Shown piece after piece: positions 43,713-55,822 of a DNA stretch of 64,000 nucleotides (position 1 is its first letter; each line of letters starts with the position of its first letter). The DNA is taken from the NCBI GenBank assembly GCA_002118135.1, contig BDIU01000088.1:62001-126000 (forward strand). Reading direction: 5' to 3'. The notes under the pieces were generated by a model. That model ran no database searches. It was not told the origin of the DNA and saw only the letters and a list, made by a program, of their open reading frames with translations. This stretch comes from Trebouxia sp. TZW2008 (taxonomy: Eukaryota; Chlorophyta; Trebouxiophyceae; Trebouxiales; Trebouxiaceae). A program made the translations under genes and the position numbers.

Positions 43713-46502
43713 ATGGGTTCTATGAACGGGACAGCACCGACACTGCAGTGCACGACGTGTTTTGAGTATCCCAGCTATGTCTGTGACACATCACACAAGG
43801 CTTTGTGTGTCACTTCAGTTCGAGCACAGGCAGCAGCCCTCACACGAGCTCCTGTGGACATATGCGCTGTGATTGATAGGTCTGTTTGCTTTTCAACTGG
43901 TTTCAGGTGTCTCCTGTAGCCCTGCTTGCCAAAAGCAAAGACCATCTGCGGTGCAGGTCTGCGAGCATGAGACACAGGAAGCTTGACTTGGTCAAAGAAG
44001 CGACAACCTTCATGGTTCAGCAGATGTGCAGCACAGACCGCCTCAGTGTGGTCTGTTTTGACCAGCAGGTCAACATCCGATGCACTTGTTGGTCATCATC
44101 TCTCAGTCTTGTGTGTGTCGACAGTCAGCTTTTACCACACATGGCTGTCACAGGTTGAGGATGTGTATGGAGGTTCTGGGAACATGCATTTCATGGCAAG
44201 CGGCAACAAGAAAACTGCTGCAGCTGCCATCTCCCGCATTCAATGCGGCGGTGGTACCAATTTGTCAGCTGGTCTGTTTAGAGGAATCGATCATCACCAG
44301 CAAGCTGAGCCCTGTCCTGACGACAGCAGTGCAGAAGGCAAGTGCTGCGGCATGGATATAAATGAGCCAGCCATTGCAGCAAGTACTGCAGCCATTACTG
44401 CAACAAAAGCAGCTTGAAATAGCTGTCATGCTGAAATCTACACCCAGAAAGCTGGCTGACTGGATATACATATAGGCTGCATACTGCAGTGCTCTGTAGC
44501 TGCAGCTTTACTACAATGAAAACAGTTGTCATGCTGAAAACTGTATTTGTAGAACTGGCTGATATGCAGGTCATGCACAGCGTGTTAGGAGCGTCTTTCT
44601 CTTCACTGATGGAGTTAGCACAAAGGGCTTGACAGCCATCACACAGGTCGTCCCCATCTTAGCTGTGATGCTCAACAATGCCATCAGCCCTAATATCTAT
44701 ACCTTTGGTTTTGGCAATCATGTGGATGACACCATGCTGAATGCTATCTCTGAGGAGGGTCGTGGGCAGTCCATGTACATTGAGGATGCAGAGTCAATAC
44801 CCAGTGCTTTTGCTAGCGCACTGGGTGCTTTGATGTCCATGGCAGCCCAAAACCTAGAGCTCATCTTCATGCCCGAGGTATGTATCGCCTGCTTAGGCAC
44901 TCACACTGCATTCATCCAGATTGGTCTTTACACCAGCTGATTTAGCACAACAAACATGTATGACATTGGGATCAACGCATGCTCTTGCCCTTGCAGGAAG
45001 GTGTATCAATCTGCAGAGTTGAGACAAGTTTCAGGAAGGTTACACAGTCAGATGGCAGCATACAGATCACAATTGGAGACATGTTCGCTGATGAGCAGAA
45101 AGACTTTTTGGTAGAAGTGCAGCTCCCTCACTCAGTCTTGGCTGATCATCACCAACCAGTCATGCACGTTCAAGCTCGATATGTGGATGTCAACAACACT
45201 TGCTTGCGCCATGTTGGATTTGACGTCTCAATCCTCAGGACTCTCCAAAGTGCTGGCCTGCGCACAAGTCATCCTACTGTTCTGGTAAGCTCCTTCTCCC
45301 AATCTGCTATTCAAGTAGCTTGCGCTTCAGTGTGCTAAATAAGCCAGCCCAAATTCATTCCCTGTTACATGTCCAGTCCGCTCATGGAGTAGCTTGACCT
45401 TTAAGTCACTCAGTGAGCTAGCCCAAAGCCAAGGGCTGTCCTGGTGTCGATCGGTTAATCAAGTGAACAAGCGTTCAATTGTGCAGCCTCCAAAGTTGAC
45501 ATACCAATCTGCTGATGTGACTTGCAGGAGCATGTGCAGCGCATTGAGGCTTCTAGTGCTATGCAAGCTGCACAGCTCTTAGCAGAACAAGGTCGTCTTG
45601 CCAGGTATGGTCCGTGTAGGGCAACTTTTGCAAGCAGCATTGTGCAGCTGGTGCTTGATGATGTTGCCTTGACTTGTCTGTGCATTGCATATGTCTAGTG
45701 CTTGTTGATTTTCCCTTCTTGACCTCCTTTACAGTCTTCATGTTCAGAGTCTGCATTGGACTTCTGCATGTCATGCCTACTGTCATTCAAAAAGAGACAC
45801 AACTGCTTACACATGCAAGTCATGCATGTCATAACCCATACAACACCTGTTTGAGACAGCTCACAAGTCTGGTGCAAAGCTGTAGACTTGATCTCCTTGT
45901 GTCAACTGAAGATGTGCTCTTGCAGTGCTAGGGCAGTGCTTCACAGAAGCCATGCAAGCATCAGCAGAGGCCCTGACAACGTCAGATCCAGGCGTCTTGC
46001 CGCCGATGTCAGCACAACCATAGCAGGGTACGAGGACGAGAGGACATACCAAGTCTCAGGGCGGTCCATGAGCAGCAGATTTGGCCGAGAGCATGCCCGG
46101 CAGCAGGCTTCAGTGGTGTCCAGGGGCCGTGAATCAGCCTATGCAACACACAGGCAGATCAGCATGTCCAGACGCGCATCTCAGCAGGGTGGCATTGGCA
46201 GTGGTCTTCAGGCTATGCATGTGCAGCCAAATTCAGATCAAGCTGCTGCCATTGAGCCTGCTTCTCAGCATAATGCAGCAGTGCAGCTGGTGCCTCAAGA
46301 AGCTCATGGTGCTCATTCGCATCATAGCTCAACTGCAACATTGGCATATGCAACAGGCCAAGGCAGCATCTCCAGACGCAAGAGACCCTTTGAGGATAGT
46401 CTTGATGATCATGCAGATGATCAAAGGGCGCAAGCGTCACACGAAGACACTGAAGGCTGTACCACCCGTGCAAGAACTCGCAGAGCTCCCAATCTTGAAT
46501 GA
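43713..46502 (+). CDS. VWA-domain protein with vwaint-like region, complete, 570 aa
   Basis: Seven exons: 43713-43879, 43957-44068, 44154-44337, 44570-44877, 44997-45284, 45528-45604, 45926-46502, summing to 571 codons including the stop. The von Willebrand A domain begins with PVDICAVIDRSASM; D-x-S-x-S (residues 55-59) is the MIDAS metal site, followed by GGGTNLSAGL and VFLFTDG. Downstream, IGDMFADEQKDFLVEVQLP matches the region after VWA in plant RING/VWA ubiquitin ligases (vwaint-type), and the helical EHVQRIEASSAMQAAQLL also fits. A RING domain is absent; the short N terminus has only four cysteines (QCTTCFEYPSYVCDTSHKAL). The last exon encodes a Ser/Arg/Gln-rich tail. The intron after 44337 begins with GC (AAG then GCAAGT). 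A metal-dependent adhesion or ligase-adaptor role is likely; the substrate is unknown. Confidence 0.9.
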
Positions 46503-47063
46503 AGTCTGACAGATAATTGTGCTGGCTTCATGATCACTCCCTTCTATGAGGGAGTGTTATCGCTGATGCCAAAGATTGTATCATGGATTTTAAGTCAAGT
46601 CAACATGGCGTACTTGCGAAGCTCTTTTGGGAGATTGAGCGTCATCTTGGTCACAATGTCAGTGAGGCCAGGAAAGCCTGTGCCGACTTTGCTAATTCAC
46701 CAGGAGCGTATCATGGAAAACTGTGAGGCTATACATGTAGTCCACAGCGGCTGTGCAAGACTTGTACCTCACCCTTGTCAGGGTGACATGCAGCAAAAAC
46801 TAGCTGATGAAGGCTAGCCCAGCTCACGTGTATCGCCTGCTGTATCTGATTCAGGATGATTGTTGTCTTGCAGCAAAAGTTGTGCTGGTGCCAGAGGTGG
46901 CGCGCTATGCATATGTGTGAATCTAAAGCAATCTACCTGGCAATGGAGGGGTGCTGAGTGGAAGCCCCAAGATAAGATCTGGAGGACAGCACTGCTGAAC
47001 AAGCTCGTATCACGACAGCAGACTTTTCACTACAGCGCTAGCATCTGCAACACTTCAACAATC
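46503..47063. other. Intergenic region
   Basis: 3' UTR of the VWA gene and promoter of the small lumen-protein gene. No exon-like sequence with matching splice sites is seen. Confidence 0.45.
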
Positions 47064-47731
47064 ATGGTTGCCGCTTGCCTGCAAGTATCCACAGTGCGAC
47101 CTGTCGTAGCGTCCCAGCCTGCCAGGCCAGCCCGATCATCCCGTACTGTGACCCGTTGTGCTGCTCAGAAACCCCATTTCAATGTCGAGCCCAGCAAAAT
47201 TGCTGCGCTCGCAGCAGCTGCCTCATTGATGCTGGTAAGGCAGCGCTGCTGTTTGCTTTGTCCTGCCTAACCATGTTTACTCGATCACCCTGCACAGGCT
47301 TTGCCTTCGCGGTTCTCGTAGAAATTGTCATGCTAACGTCGAGCTTATGCAGGCACAACCCACCTTCGCCGGACCTCTAGACTCACTGCTGCCAGACTCA
47401 GCTCCCGCGGTGAGACAGCAGCTGCTGCCCAGTGCTCACGCTGTTGTGCAGGATGCTCAACCATCGGCATGTCTGTGTACTGCAGCCACCCAAGGAAAAG
47501 TTTGAGAGAGACCTCGGTGCTGGACGCAAGCTTACTGCAGACAACACCCAGAACAACAGTTCAGCTTTCCAGAGAGGAAAGAGGGGCACCCCTTCAGACA
47601 GTGCAGATGCACGTGATGAGCCAGATGTGACCCGCCAGGGCGGTGGATTGCCAGGCATCTCCAAGGGTCTAGCACAAGACTCCAGCTCAGCTCCATTGAC
47701 ATCACCAACAGGAACAGCAGGCCGCAAGTAG
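47064..47731 (+). CDS. Predicted thylakoid-lumen protein of unknown function, 157 aa
   Basis: Three phase-0 exons: 47064-47234, 47353-47409, 47486-47731. The N terminus is rich in Ala, Ser, Arg and Val with few acids (MVAACLQVSTVRPV, then ARPARSSRTVTRCAA), as in plastid transit peptides. It is followed by a hydrophobic Ala-rich stretch (KIAALAAAASLML) and then AQPTFAG, which looks like a lumenal signal with a processing site. The predicted mature part is short, hydrophilic and low in complexity (KEKFERDLGAGRKLTADN, then Ser/Gly/Asp-rich to GTAGRK). I do not recognise the family. A TGTAA polyadenylation pentamer lies 90 nt after the stop. Confidence 0.7.
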
Positions 47732-48947
47732 TGTCATACTGTCGATAACCAATACAGAGCCACACACAACTGCTGCACACCAGTTTGGTGACAGCAGCTA
47801 TGTATTATCACGATCGCTGTTGTAACTCTTTTAGCTGGCTCAAATGGTAGCCATTAGCAACAGTCCAGTAAACAAGTAGGACACGCAGTGCAGCAAATTG
47901 GCCTGACATACAAAGAGAGACACAACAAGTGTAAACATTGTTGCAGGCTATGCCTATGGCCGCGTCCTGTCATGGCTGTGCAGATTGAAAGTGTCAGTGC
48001 CACTGTATTTGGGCCTGTGATGGTCTGCCTCAGCAAGCATGTTTATGCAGTCAACATGCACATATGACTCAGCTTCAGACATGACTTGGCATACCATGCG
48101 CCTACACTGTGACGACAAGACTGTGTTGATGGCAGTGCAGCTTCCTGGGAGGGTGTGCATGTGATGTTAGCATGACATCAAGCTGCGCCATCATTGCAAG
48201 TTCAGGCCTTAATCAAACTGTGTACATGCGCATTGTATGCCAAGTCATTGCACAAACTGTAGGGCAATGCGCTGCTGATTGCTGTGCCCGAAGTCAGAAG
48301 CGACTGAACATGACTCTTGCACACGTTCCTGCACGTGCAAGCAGTCACTGGACCGATTTCCAAGCACGAGATGTAGGTAAACATTCAGCAGGCGCCCAGC
48401 CAGATTGCTGGCTTGCACACGATCATCGCGGGACTATTTCTTTGGCCCTAGCAGCGCTGTTATAGGGAATGCATTTGATTTTGCGCAGGGAGAGGCGTCG
48501 GTTTGAATATGCATGCATGCAGGCAACCATCAATGTTACTCACTTGCCCATGAGTCATGCAAGCCGTTGTGGTCTTGCGAGGCGCAATGACAAGTGAGAG
48601 GGCAAGGCGCAGAGCCCGTCTTTAGCAGTCCTTCATGTGCGGCACATGGTACTGGATTGCACGTACTTGCACGAGCTGTATCGCCTGATCTCGAGCTGCG
48701 TGATTCCGGAGATGGTGTCTTTGCCAAATCCTAAACTTAGCGACGCCTTGGACAGCCAAGAACAGAGCGGGGCTTTGCTTTCAGGCAGACAGCACACTGG
48801 ATCAGAGAACAGCAGTCAGCAGGATGAAGCCTCGCACGGCTACTATGGTGAGGGCTGTCAAGACAGGCTTGTGCAGCCTGATCACTCAGCACTGTTTTGC
48901 ACCAATTCAGCCAGACAACAACAATTCGTCGATGTGCAGAGGAGCAC
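47732..48947. other. Intergenic region and possible 5' exon of the DUF2009 gene
   Basis: No confident coding exon. An open stretch starting with ATG near 48646 (MVLDCTYLHELYRLISS) ends in a different frame from the first certain exon of the next gene and could not be joined with matching phase, so it may be 5' UTR or noise. Confidence 0.4.
47821..47825 (+). terminator. TGTAA polyadenylation signal
   Basis: TGTAA, the usual green-algal polyadenylation pentamer, lies 90 nt downstream of the stop codon at 47729-47731. The distance fits a 3' UTR, but no transcript end is available to confirm use. Confidence 0.5.
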
Positions 48948-51900
48948 ATGGCACGCCTCACGGCAGAGAGCGAGGCTGTTGACTACAGCAGACGACTCAC
49001 TGTGGCTCAGGAGCAGTTAGCTGAATATGCAGCGCAGAAACAAGAAGACGTCACAGGCTGCCTTCAGCAAGCACAAGCGCTAGATGGACTACTCACAAAA
49101 GCACTTGACAGCACTGAGGATGCTGCTGCCCGAGCAGTTCTTCTGGCAGCTTCACGAGAGCTGTGCCAGAAGCTTTCTGAGGAGGCTGGCGAGGCCAAAA
49201 ACTTTGCTGCACAACAGAAGGCTGATGTGGAAAGGGCAAAGCGCACCTCAAGTCAGGTAATGCTCTGCTCATGCTTACAACACCACATAGCATGCAGCAA
49301 AGTGTGCTGCTGCTGAGGATCAGCTATAATGTCAGCATGCGAGCCATTGTCTTGCACTATCTGTTCATGCACTGTAGATCTATAGGTGTTCAAACACTTA
49401 TCAGTCATTCATCAGCGAGCTTGCACAGCAAACAATTGCCCCAATGCTTGCCGAAATGTAATCAGTCAATGACTGGCAAGCTTGCACAGCAAACAATCAG
49501 CAATCTTCAGAAATGCTTGTTAACTCAAGCTGCTGTTGAATTTGCTGCAGGCAGACCTTGCACCAATGCAGGAGGGTGAAGACGTCAAGCGGCCAAGGGA
49601 GGAAAACGGCCATGCCAATGGACATGCTGAGGTACATAGCTGGGGTCGCTTGGCTTGATTGAACGCTTTGTTGATTGCGCATCTTTGAAGCTTGAACATC
49701 ATAATGAATTGCACTTGCTGTATAGCTGAAGTCACTTCGCTTGCCTCGCTTAGTCACTGCTTTGTTTCTTGAGCATGTTCAATAAGTACATATAGCAATG
49801 CATTGCACGTTTGTGTGTGTGCTTTGTTGGCTGCATAGGCCTGATATGTATAAACAAAATTGCATTGCACTTCTCTGCTGAACTTTTTAGCAAAGCAATG
49901 CACTTGGTGTGAGCTTTGCAGCCGGCTTCTGTAAGACTAGGGGTCCAGCTAAATCTGCCATGACATTCACGAATACATCAAACTGTTGCTTCCAGAAGCG
50001 CAAGTGCTGCTTTGTCATGGATCTACTGCTCAATATGGTAGCAATGCTGCAACCACTTATTGCTTCTTGCCAAGTACTGCAGCACTCAACAGGGTTGCTC
50101 ACACAAACTGCACCTTAATGCGTTGTCGTTGTCATCCGATGAGTGCTGTCAATGACTGCAGGCAACTTCTGCGTCCCATGAGGATGACACAGATGATGAC
50201 AGCCAGCCCATGGCCAGCACATCTGGAAGCAACAGTCTCATGGAACGGGCCAAGTACATCCCCTTGAGACTGTCATCTGAGGAACGCCGCTTCCTTAGAT
50301 TGCTGGAAGCAGCGCTGAGCGTGAGTGAGTACACAGACAAAGTGGATATCTTGGCTTGGAAGAGCAAGACTGCTAGAGTACATACTCAGATCAAGGACAT
50401 ATGTGCCATCCTGTGTGGGCTTGTTGTCGCCTCAGACTACAAGAAAGGGCAGCTGCTTGTACGGGTGAGTCAGTTTGGACATCATCTGCATGGAAAGCCC
50501 CAGAGATTGGGGTCACTTACTGACGCTGGCATACATTCTGCCTTGTGCTGCACTGGCTGCATTGACTGAGAGCGATGGTGTTTTTGCCATTGATGTCAAA
50601 GTTTGCTGCAATTGTGTATCTGTGGCATCAGGCTACCTGTCTTTAGATTCACAAAGCTGCATGCAACGTTGAACATACAATGCCTGCCCTGACTGATAGT
50701 ATGGCAGGAGCTTCATATGACTGTTTGAAGGATTGACTCACAGCAGAGACATGCCGTCTGCTGCTTACAGGATCGCAACTTTCAAGACAATGCAGACTTC
50801 TTTCAAAACTGCTTTGAGGCTGGGCGGCGCTTCAAGATCATGAACCCCGACAAGATGCGGTCTGAATACGGCAAGCTAGTCTACCTGCTCATGGACTCTG
50901 CTGAGGACAACATACAGAACCTGCTAGAGTTCAAGTGTGTCAGACCGCTCAGAACAGTGTACACGCTACTAGAGGAGTGCAATGGCTTGGCAGTGCTGCA
51001 AGATCCCCTTGTTGACCTGGCAACAGCAGAGATCGTTGCAGGTACATGGCATATCCTTGCACAGCAATAGACAGCACCGCATGCAGTTGCATGGCAGTGC
51101 TGCAAGATTCCCTTGTTGACCTGACAACAGCAGAGATTGTTGCAGGTACCTAGCATGTCATTGCACAGCAGTTGACAAAAGTGCACACATTGGCATGTCA
51201 TGTCACAGCAATACAGAGCACTGCACACAGTTGTATGGCAGGTAATGCACTCCAGTGATGCAAGTGGCGGAGGAAAGACATATGGCTTTGACTGGTGCAA
51301 GCATACCAGTCACGGCTCCTCTCTGCATAAGTCGTGACCAGCTGCTACTTGCCAAAAGTCTCTTGCTTTGTGCTGTTTGAGCCTCTTGCTATCTGAGCCT
51401 GGTGCTGTTTGAGCCCTGGTATCTGACATGATTTGTAATGCATATGTGTGCACTGCATGCATTTGTACAAATGCTTAGATGCAGCAACCCATTGCTCCTG
51501 TTTGCACCTAAGTGAGTCATGGCAACTTAATAGAACACATGTAAATGATGCTGATGGTGATGACTAACTCGTTTAATGTGTGTGACCAGGGCGGCGGCCG
51601 CGGCCTGAGATTCAGCGGGATATCAGGCGCAAGGAGAAAGCCAGAGAGGCCCTCGTGCAGCGCTATAGCAATAGCCGCCTTTCTGAAGACAGCCTGCTTC
51701 AGTGCCTCTACTCCATCAGCGACAACAACAGCTTCCTGCTGTTCAACAGAGACCCTGTAGACAGAATGATAGCCTACCTTCAGCACTACTTCAACCCCAC
51801 TCAGCCAGAGCAAGGGTTTAGCTTGGGTATCTCAGGGGGGTTTGAGGGCGCTCGCTTGACCCATAACCATCAGCGGCAGTACAACTATGCTCTGCAGTCG

Positions 51901-53699
51901 CTGACGCTGTGGCGGGAGATCAGTCATGATATGTTCAAGCTTTGGTGCTTGGCAGAGTCTGATCTGCTTGCTGAGGGCAACTCATACCGCCTCACCAACA
52001 CTGGCCAGGTCAGTCTTTGTCCAGACTGCTTAGCTTTTAAGACATTGCACGACACCTTCTTGTTGACCTGTGTAAAGATATGCTTCTGTGTCTCAAGTTA
52101 TGCCCTGTACTGATAGTGGTTTCGTCATTGAGATGCTGTCATTGTCAGCACAGAGGCATCAGCTGTAATATTATGCTTTGATGTGAGAACTCAAAAGCTT
52201 GAACAGCGCTCGCAGTAATGCCCTATGCAAACATATGAGTGTCTCAAGCAGGCTCTCAATGCTGCCTTTTGGTCTTGCAGGGCTTGACTTGTATCTGCAT
52301 CGTACTCATTCTTACCTCAAGCAGCATTCAGGTCATTGGCACAGCTCATGCTGCTCTCGACAACACACAACTGCCTGACAGCCGTTGCTAGAATGGATTT
52401 GGCATCCCACAGGGGCTGAACAGAGTACAGCAAGCACCTGCAGTGTCCAAAGCCATGCACAGCATCCTGTACAAGTGCCAAAGGCAGATTGGCAACTGGG
52501 TGGGCTCATCAGTCATACACCTGGGCGACCACAATGTGCCAAACGCTCTGATGTTCATAGACAAATACACCCAGGTACAACTGCACAATGCTCTACTATG
52601 ATGCATATGTACTCTGAAAGAAAAAAAGAAAAGAAAAGTCTATGCCGTCAGGCGTCATAACAAGAGCTCTGTCTCAAGAGGCAGCCCGAGATGTACTCTG
52701 TATATGCCCTTTGCGGTACAGTCCATTGCATGATGGGCTTAATGATGCCATGTTTGCAAATTGCTCTGGAATTGTGCTGGCAGCGGAGCATGTGGTTTGC
52801 GCAGTTTATTGTCTGGCTGACATGTTGTGCATGATTGCATTCAGCAAGAGATGCAGTCATTACTGAGTAACGTCTCAGCTCTGGTTGACGTCATGTCATG
52901 TCAGTTAAAAAACCATCTTGACCCTGTTCTTTGCCGTGACAGTAGCAATACTCTCGGTGTTGCTGCTGTGTCTCTGCTATGCATGTCATATGGCAACAAG
53001 GACGCTGGCTCAAGAGCTCATGCTTAGGTGCTGATACCTAGCCAATGTGTTGCTGCAGGTGCCGCGTATACTGAACCCTGTTGCTCTGGTGGTGGATGGC
53101 CTGCCAGACCTGTGCAAGGATCAGCAAGTCAAGGGCCATGTTGACAGTACCTTTGGTAGCGTAGAGCAATGCAGGTGCGTGCTGCTGTGCTGTGTGCCAT
53201 CTATCTGCCACATATTTGCAGACCAGCAGACCAGCAATGGCAAAGACAGTCCATGCAGTTGCGTTATGAGAGGAGCCTCTTTGAACAGAAGCAAATGGGC
53301 AACATGTGTATCACTTGCTGCAATGCATGGTCCGCAGCGGTCATGTGTTGAGAGGGCTGTAGGCAGTGTCAAGCTGCAGGTGAATGCTGCTGTGCTGGGT
53401 GCCATACATCTGCCACATGTGTGCACAGCAACAACTCATTGCCTCAGGCTGTGTGCATCCCATGCTTGGCATGCAGCATTGTCTCCAACAGCTGCGTGTT
53501 TGCCTGCAGAAAAGCCATTCTAGCAGACTTCTTCAAGCATGCCTTTGATGGCAGCGGGGCTGACAACTTCTTTGATGCTGGGTCATGTATTGATGGTCGC
53601 CTGACGTCTGCATGGAACTGGACCAGCAAGATTGAGAAGAAGCCGTACTACAATGTCTTCAAGATGGCTGGGTTTGTGGGCTTTGATGGTCGATTCTGA
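48948..53699 (+). CDS. DUF2009-family protein, about 616 aa
   Basis: Eight exons: 48948-49256, 49551-49631, 50162-50464, 50771-51041, 51590-52008, 52413-52574, 53059-53174, 53510-53699, together 617 codons including TGA. The body matches the conserved eukaryotic DUF2009 family (Pfam PF09418), of unknown function: AKYIPLRLSSEERRFLRLLE, SEYTDKVDILAWKSK, NPDKMRSEYGKLVYLLMDS, LTNTGQGLNRVQQAP, and the family-typical end FKMAGFVGFDGRF. The first 100 residues are an Ala/Glu/Gln-rich helix outside the domain, followed by an acidic linker (EDDTDDDSQ). The start ATG at 48948 is the first in the frame of exon 1, but the frame is open further upstream, so a longer N terminus is possible. The intron at 51042-51589 and the one at 53175-53509 hold decayed copies of the preceding exon ends. 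Confidence 0.88.
51020..51250 (+). repeat. Duplicated donor side of DUF2009 exon 50771-51041
   Basis: The exon end encoding AVLQDPLVDLATAEIVA with its GTACAT donor is copied 104 bp downstream, ending at about 51145 with donor GTACCT. A third remnant (CAGTTGTATGGCAGGTAAT) lies near 51230. The spacing is not a multiple of three. Confidence 0.85.
52621..52680 (-). repeat. Dispersed repeat, copy C
   Basis: On the minus strand this reads CTCTTGTTATGACGCCTGAC, then GGCATAGACTTTTC and a pyrimidine-rich tail. It matches copies A (40752) and B (59278) and lies in an intron of the DUF2009 gene, inverted relative to that gene. Confidence 0.7.
53150..53425 (+). repeat. Duplicated donor side of DUF2009 exon 53059-53174
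   Basis: The exon end and following intron (GCAGGTGCGTGCTGCTGTGC, then CATCTATCTGCCACAT) recur about 200 bp downstream as GCAGGTGAATGCTGCTGTGC and CATACATCTGCCACAT. The copy lies entirely within the intron. Confidence 0.85.
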
Positions 53700-54608
53700 C
53701 CTGTGCCAGGGCGCTTTGATGTTCAATATCAACATAGACAGGGGGTGTTTAGCCTACCAGCTGCTGGCCTTTGTTTTGACTGCTTCTAGCTGCATTTGTT
53801 TTGTGTGTTTCATGACTTCATGCTGATGCAACCTGCCTCTTGTACTGAGTTTAGCGTGTCTGATGATGGCCACTGGTGTTCATTCATGTTGAGAGAGCTC
53901 ATATACAGCTAGTAGATAGCACATGTTCATTCTAGCATCTGACTTTTACTTGGTAAGCCGTCTAGATAACTTTACACAGCTGGGCAGAGTGACTGCTGTG
54001 ATGTAAGCTTCACTGGCTTACTTGCCGGGGATTTGCAGATTGTGCGTAGTGCAAAGACCTTTGCCTGTCTATAACATGAACCAACACACCATGCATATGG
54101 CAGCAAGGCATGCATGTTGCTGAACAGGGACCCAGCCAATCAGTTGCATTTCCAGTTTGTAAATCTACGATGAGCTGCTGCATGGCTTGTGACAGACTGC
54201 ATGCTGGCACTTCAGCCTGATGATGACGTGCCATGTACATGCAGATGCATATGATCTGGCTGGCAATAATCATGCTGTGCGCAGAATCAAGTCTTGTGAG
54301 TGTGGCCACTTTTTTGAGCCTTTTCTAGCTGACTGCTGGCAAGTGCCCTCTGCCTTTGTGTCTCTGGGTCATCCTCTTTCTGCGTGATGGGACAATGCAA
54401 CAAGTTGAGAGCTGTTTGACCACATGAGACAACATGACACTGTTGAGCTGTTTGACCACATGAGACAACATGACACTGTTGAGCAGTCAGCAGCAGAACA
54501 GGTCCTCATGCAACATATCGGCTGCAGCTGGGACAAATACACGCTGTGCAGAGTCCTGCAGGATTTGTGTCTGCTCTAACATGAGCTGTGTGTCAATATG
54601 TTCCATGC
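53700..54608. other. Intergenic region between convergent DUF2009 and HIG1 genes
   Basis: Apart from a perfect 36-bp tandem duplication at 54411-54482, I see nothing structured in this 0.9-kb stretch. It should contain both 3' UTRs. Confidence 0.5.
54411..54482 (+). repeat. Perfect 36-bp tandem duplication
   Basis: The 36-bp unit beginning GCTGTTTGACCACATGAGAC occurs twice in a row with no mismatch, in the intergenic space downstream of HIG1 and DUF2009. It is probably a recent duplication. Confidence 0.95.
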
Positions 54609-55117
54609 CTACGTGACATTTGTGTTCTGCGTAATTGCAAGAAAACAGGCTTAGCTTGTGGAATCTCACCTGGCCAGTTGCATCATAAAAAGACGCTACA
54701 CCGGCTACACCAATGGCTCCAAGGGTGATAGCCTGAAAGACATCAGACCTTATGTTCTTGGCAGATTGTTTGACACTCCGTGTGCTTCATTGATAGTGTT
54801 TGTCAAGCTAGGACACTCAGTGTCAGCTACCGCATGCCCACAAACCTGTGCGTAAACTCTTGAGTGAATAATTTTGAGTGATGTCGGGATTGGCCTAGTC
54901 CATTGGAACGCCAGTGACCCTACAACTCCAGTTGCCCAGAGACTGCCTGCAGAAGCCAGACTCAGTATTGCACTCTGTCATTAGCCTTGATCAGCGCTGC
55001 TCCCAATTTTTTTCCAGAGCCAGCGAGTGCAAGCATGCAAGCAGCCTTACCAATAGCTTTGAGCTTATGTTCTGCTATCCAATGCCTGGTGTCTGCAATG
55101 GTCTCGTTGATTCCCAT
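54609..55117 (-). CDS. HIG1-domain protein, complete, 82 aa
   Basis: Four exons: 55051-55117, 54846-54946, 54670-54732, 54609-54626, 83 codons with TAG. HIG1 domain proteins are small inner-mitochondrial-membrane proteins that support assembly of respiratory complexes III/IV. The plant pattern is seen: RHWIAEHKLKAIG before the first membrane helix (SLWATGVVGSLAF), the short polar loop QWTRP, then SLKIIHSRVYAQ and the second helix (AITLGAIGVAGVASFY). Length is typical for the family. The last exon codes only NTNVT. No cleavable presequence is evident. It is divergent from the hydrolase gene that starts about 0.7 kb away. Confidence 0.9.
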
Positions 55118-55822
55118 CCTGCTCAAACGTGCGACAGGGGCCGGCCTGCACAATCATTTGGTCGGTGCACTGTGTTCACGTGCCTAAGGAGCCCTTGCGC
55201 ATGCCTGGCAGTGTGTGTCGAGACTTGAATCAGCCAATCAAACACGACATCAAGAGCCTATTTGTCATAAGACATTTCTTCAGCTGTACCAGAACGAGTA
55301 AGATCTGCAGCAGCCTACGAGCAGTCGCTGCGAAAACAGCGCATGCCTGAACAAGGCCACTTTTTACAGTTCGAGGTCTCACCTGGCAAGCTCACAGGCA
55401 GCACAGCTTCACGATCTTTAACTTGTGAACGATTGATTACGATCAATCTCCGCTGCGCGCTGGAGTGTTTGCACGAAAGGGCCTGCGGAAGGCCAGGTGC
55501 ATCACATGCATCAATGGCCACATGCAGTTGTGTTAGTAAATGTCATGCTGACCGGAACATCGCCATGCAGGCTTTATCTCTGGTCGCACCAGCGACGTCA
55601 AATCCGCAGACGGAAATGAGCGCAGGCTGCACCCATCACTTGCATTTGCCGCATTGTGCACATCGTTGCGAAGAAAAAGTCTCTCTTCTGGGTCCGACCC
55701 GCCGAGTGATCACTCATTGGTCAAAGCGCACAAAGCAGACTAACGACCTCCGCAAGTCAAACGTCCGGTATCAATTCACGTCGCCTAGGGCTGTTACCGG
55801 GACGATCGCGCAGCCTGCAGGC
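55118..55822. promoter_or_regulatory. Divergent upstream region of HIG1 and hydrolase genes
   Basis: About 700 bp between two diverging genes. It must hold the HIG1 promoter and probably the true first exon of the hydrolase. An open stretch with a transit-like start (MQALSLVAPATSNPQ) begins near 55566, but I could not connect it in frame to the conserved part. Confidence 0.4.
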
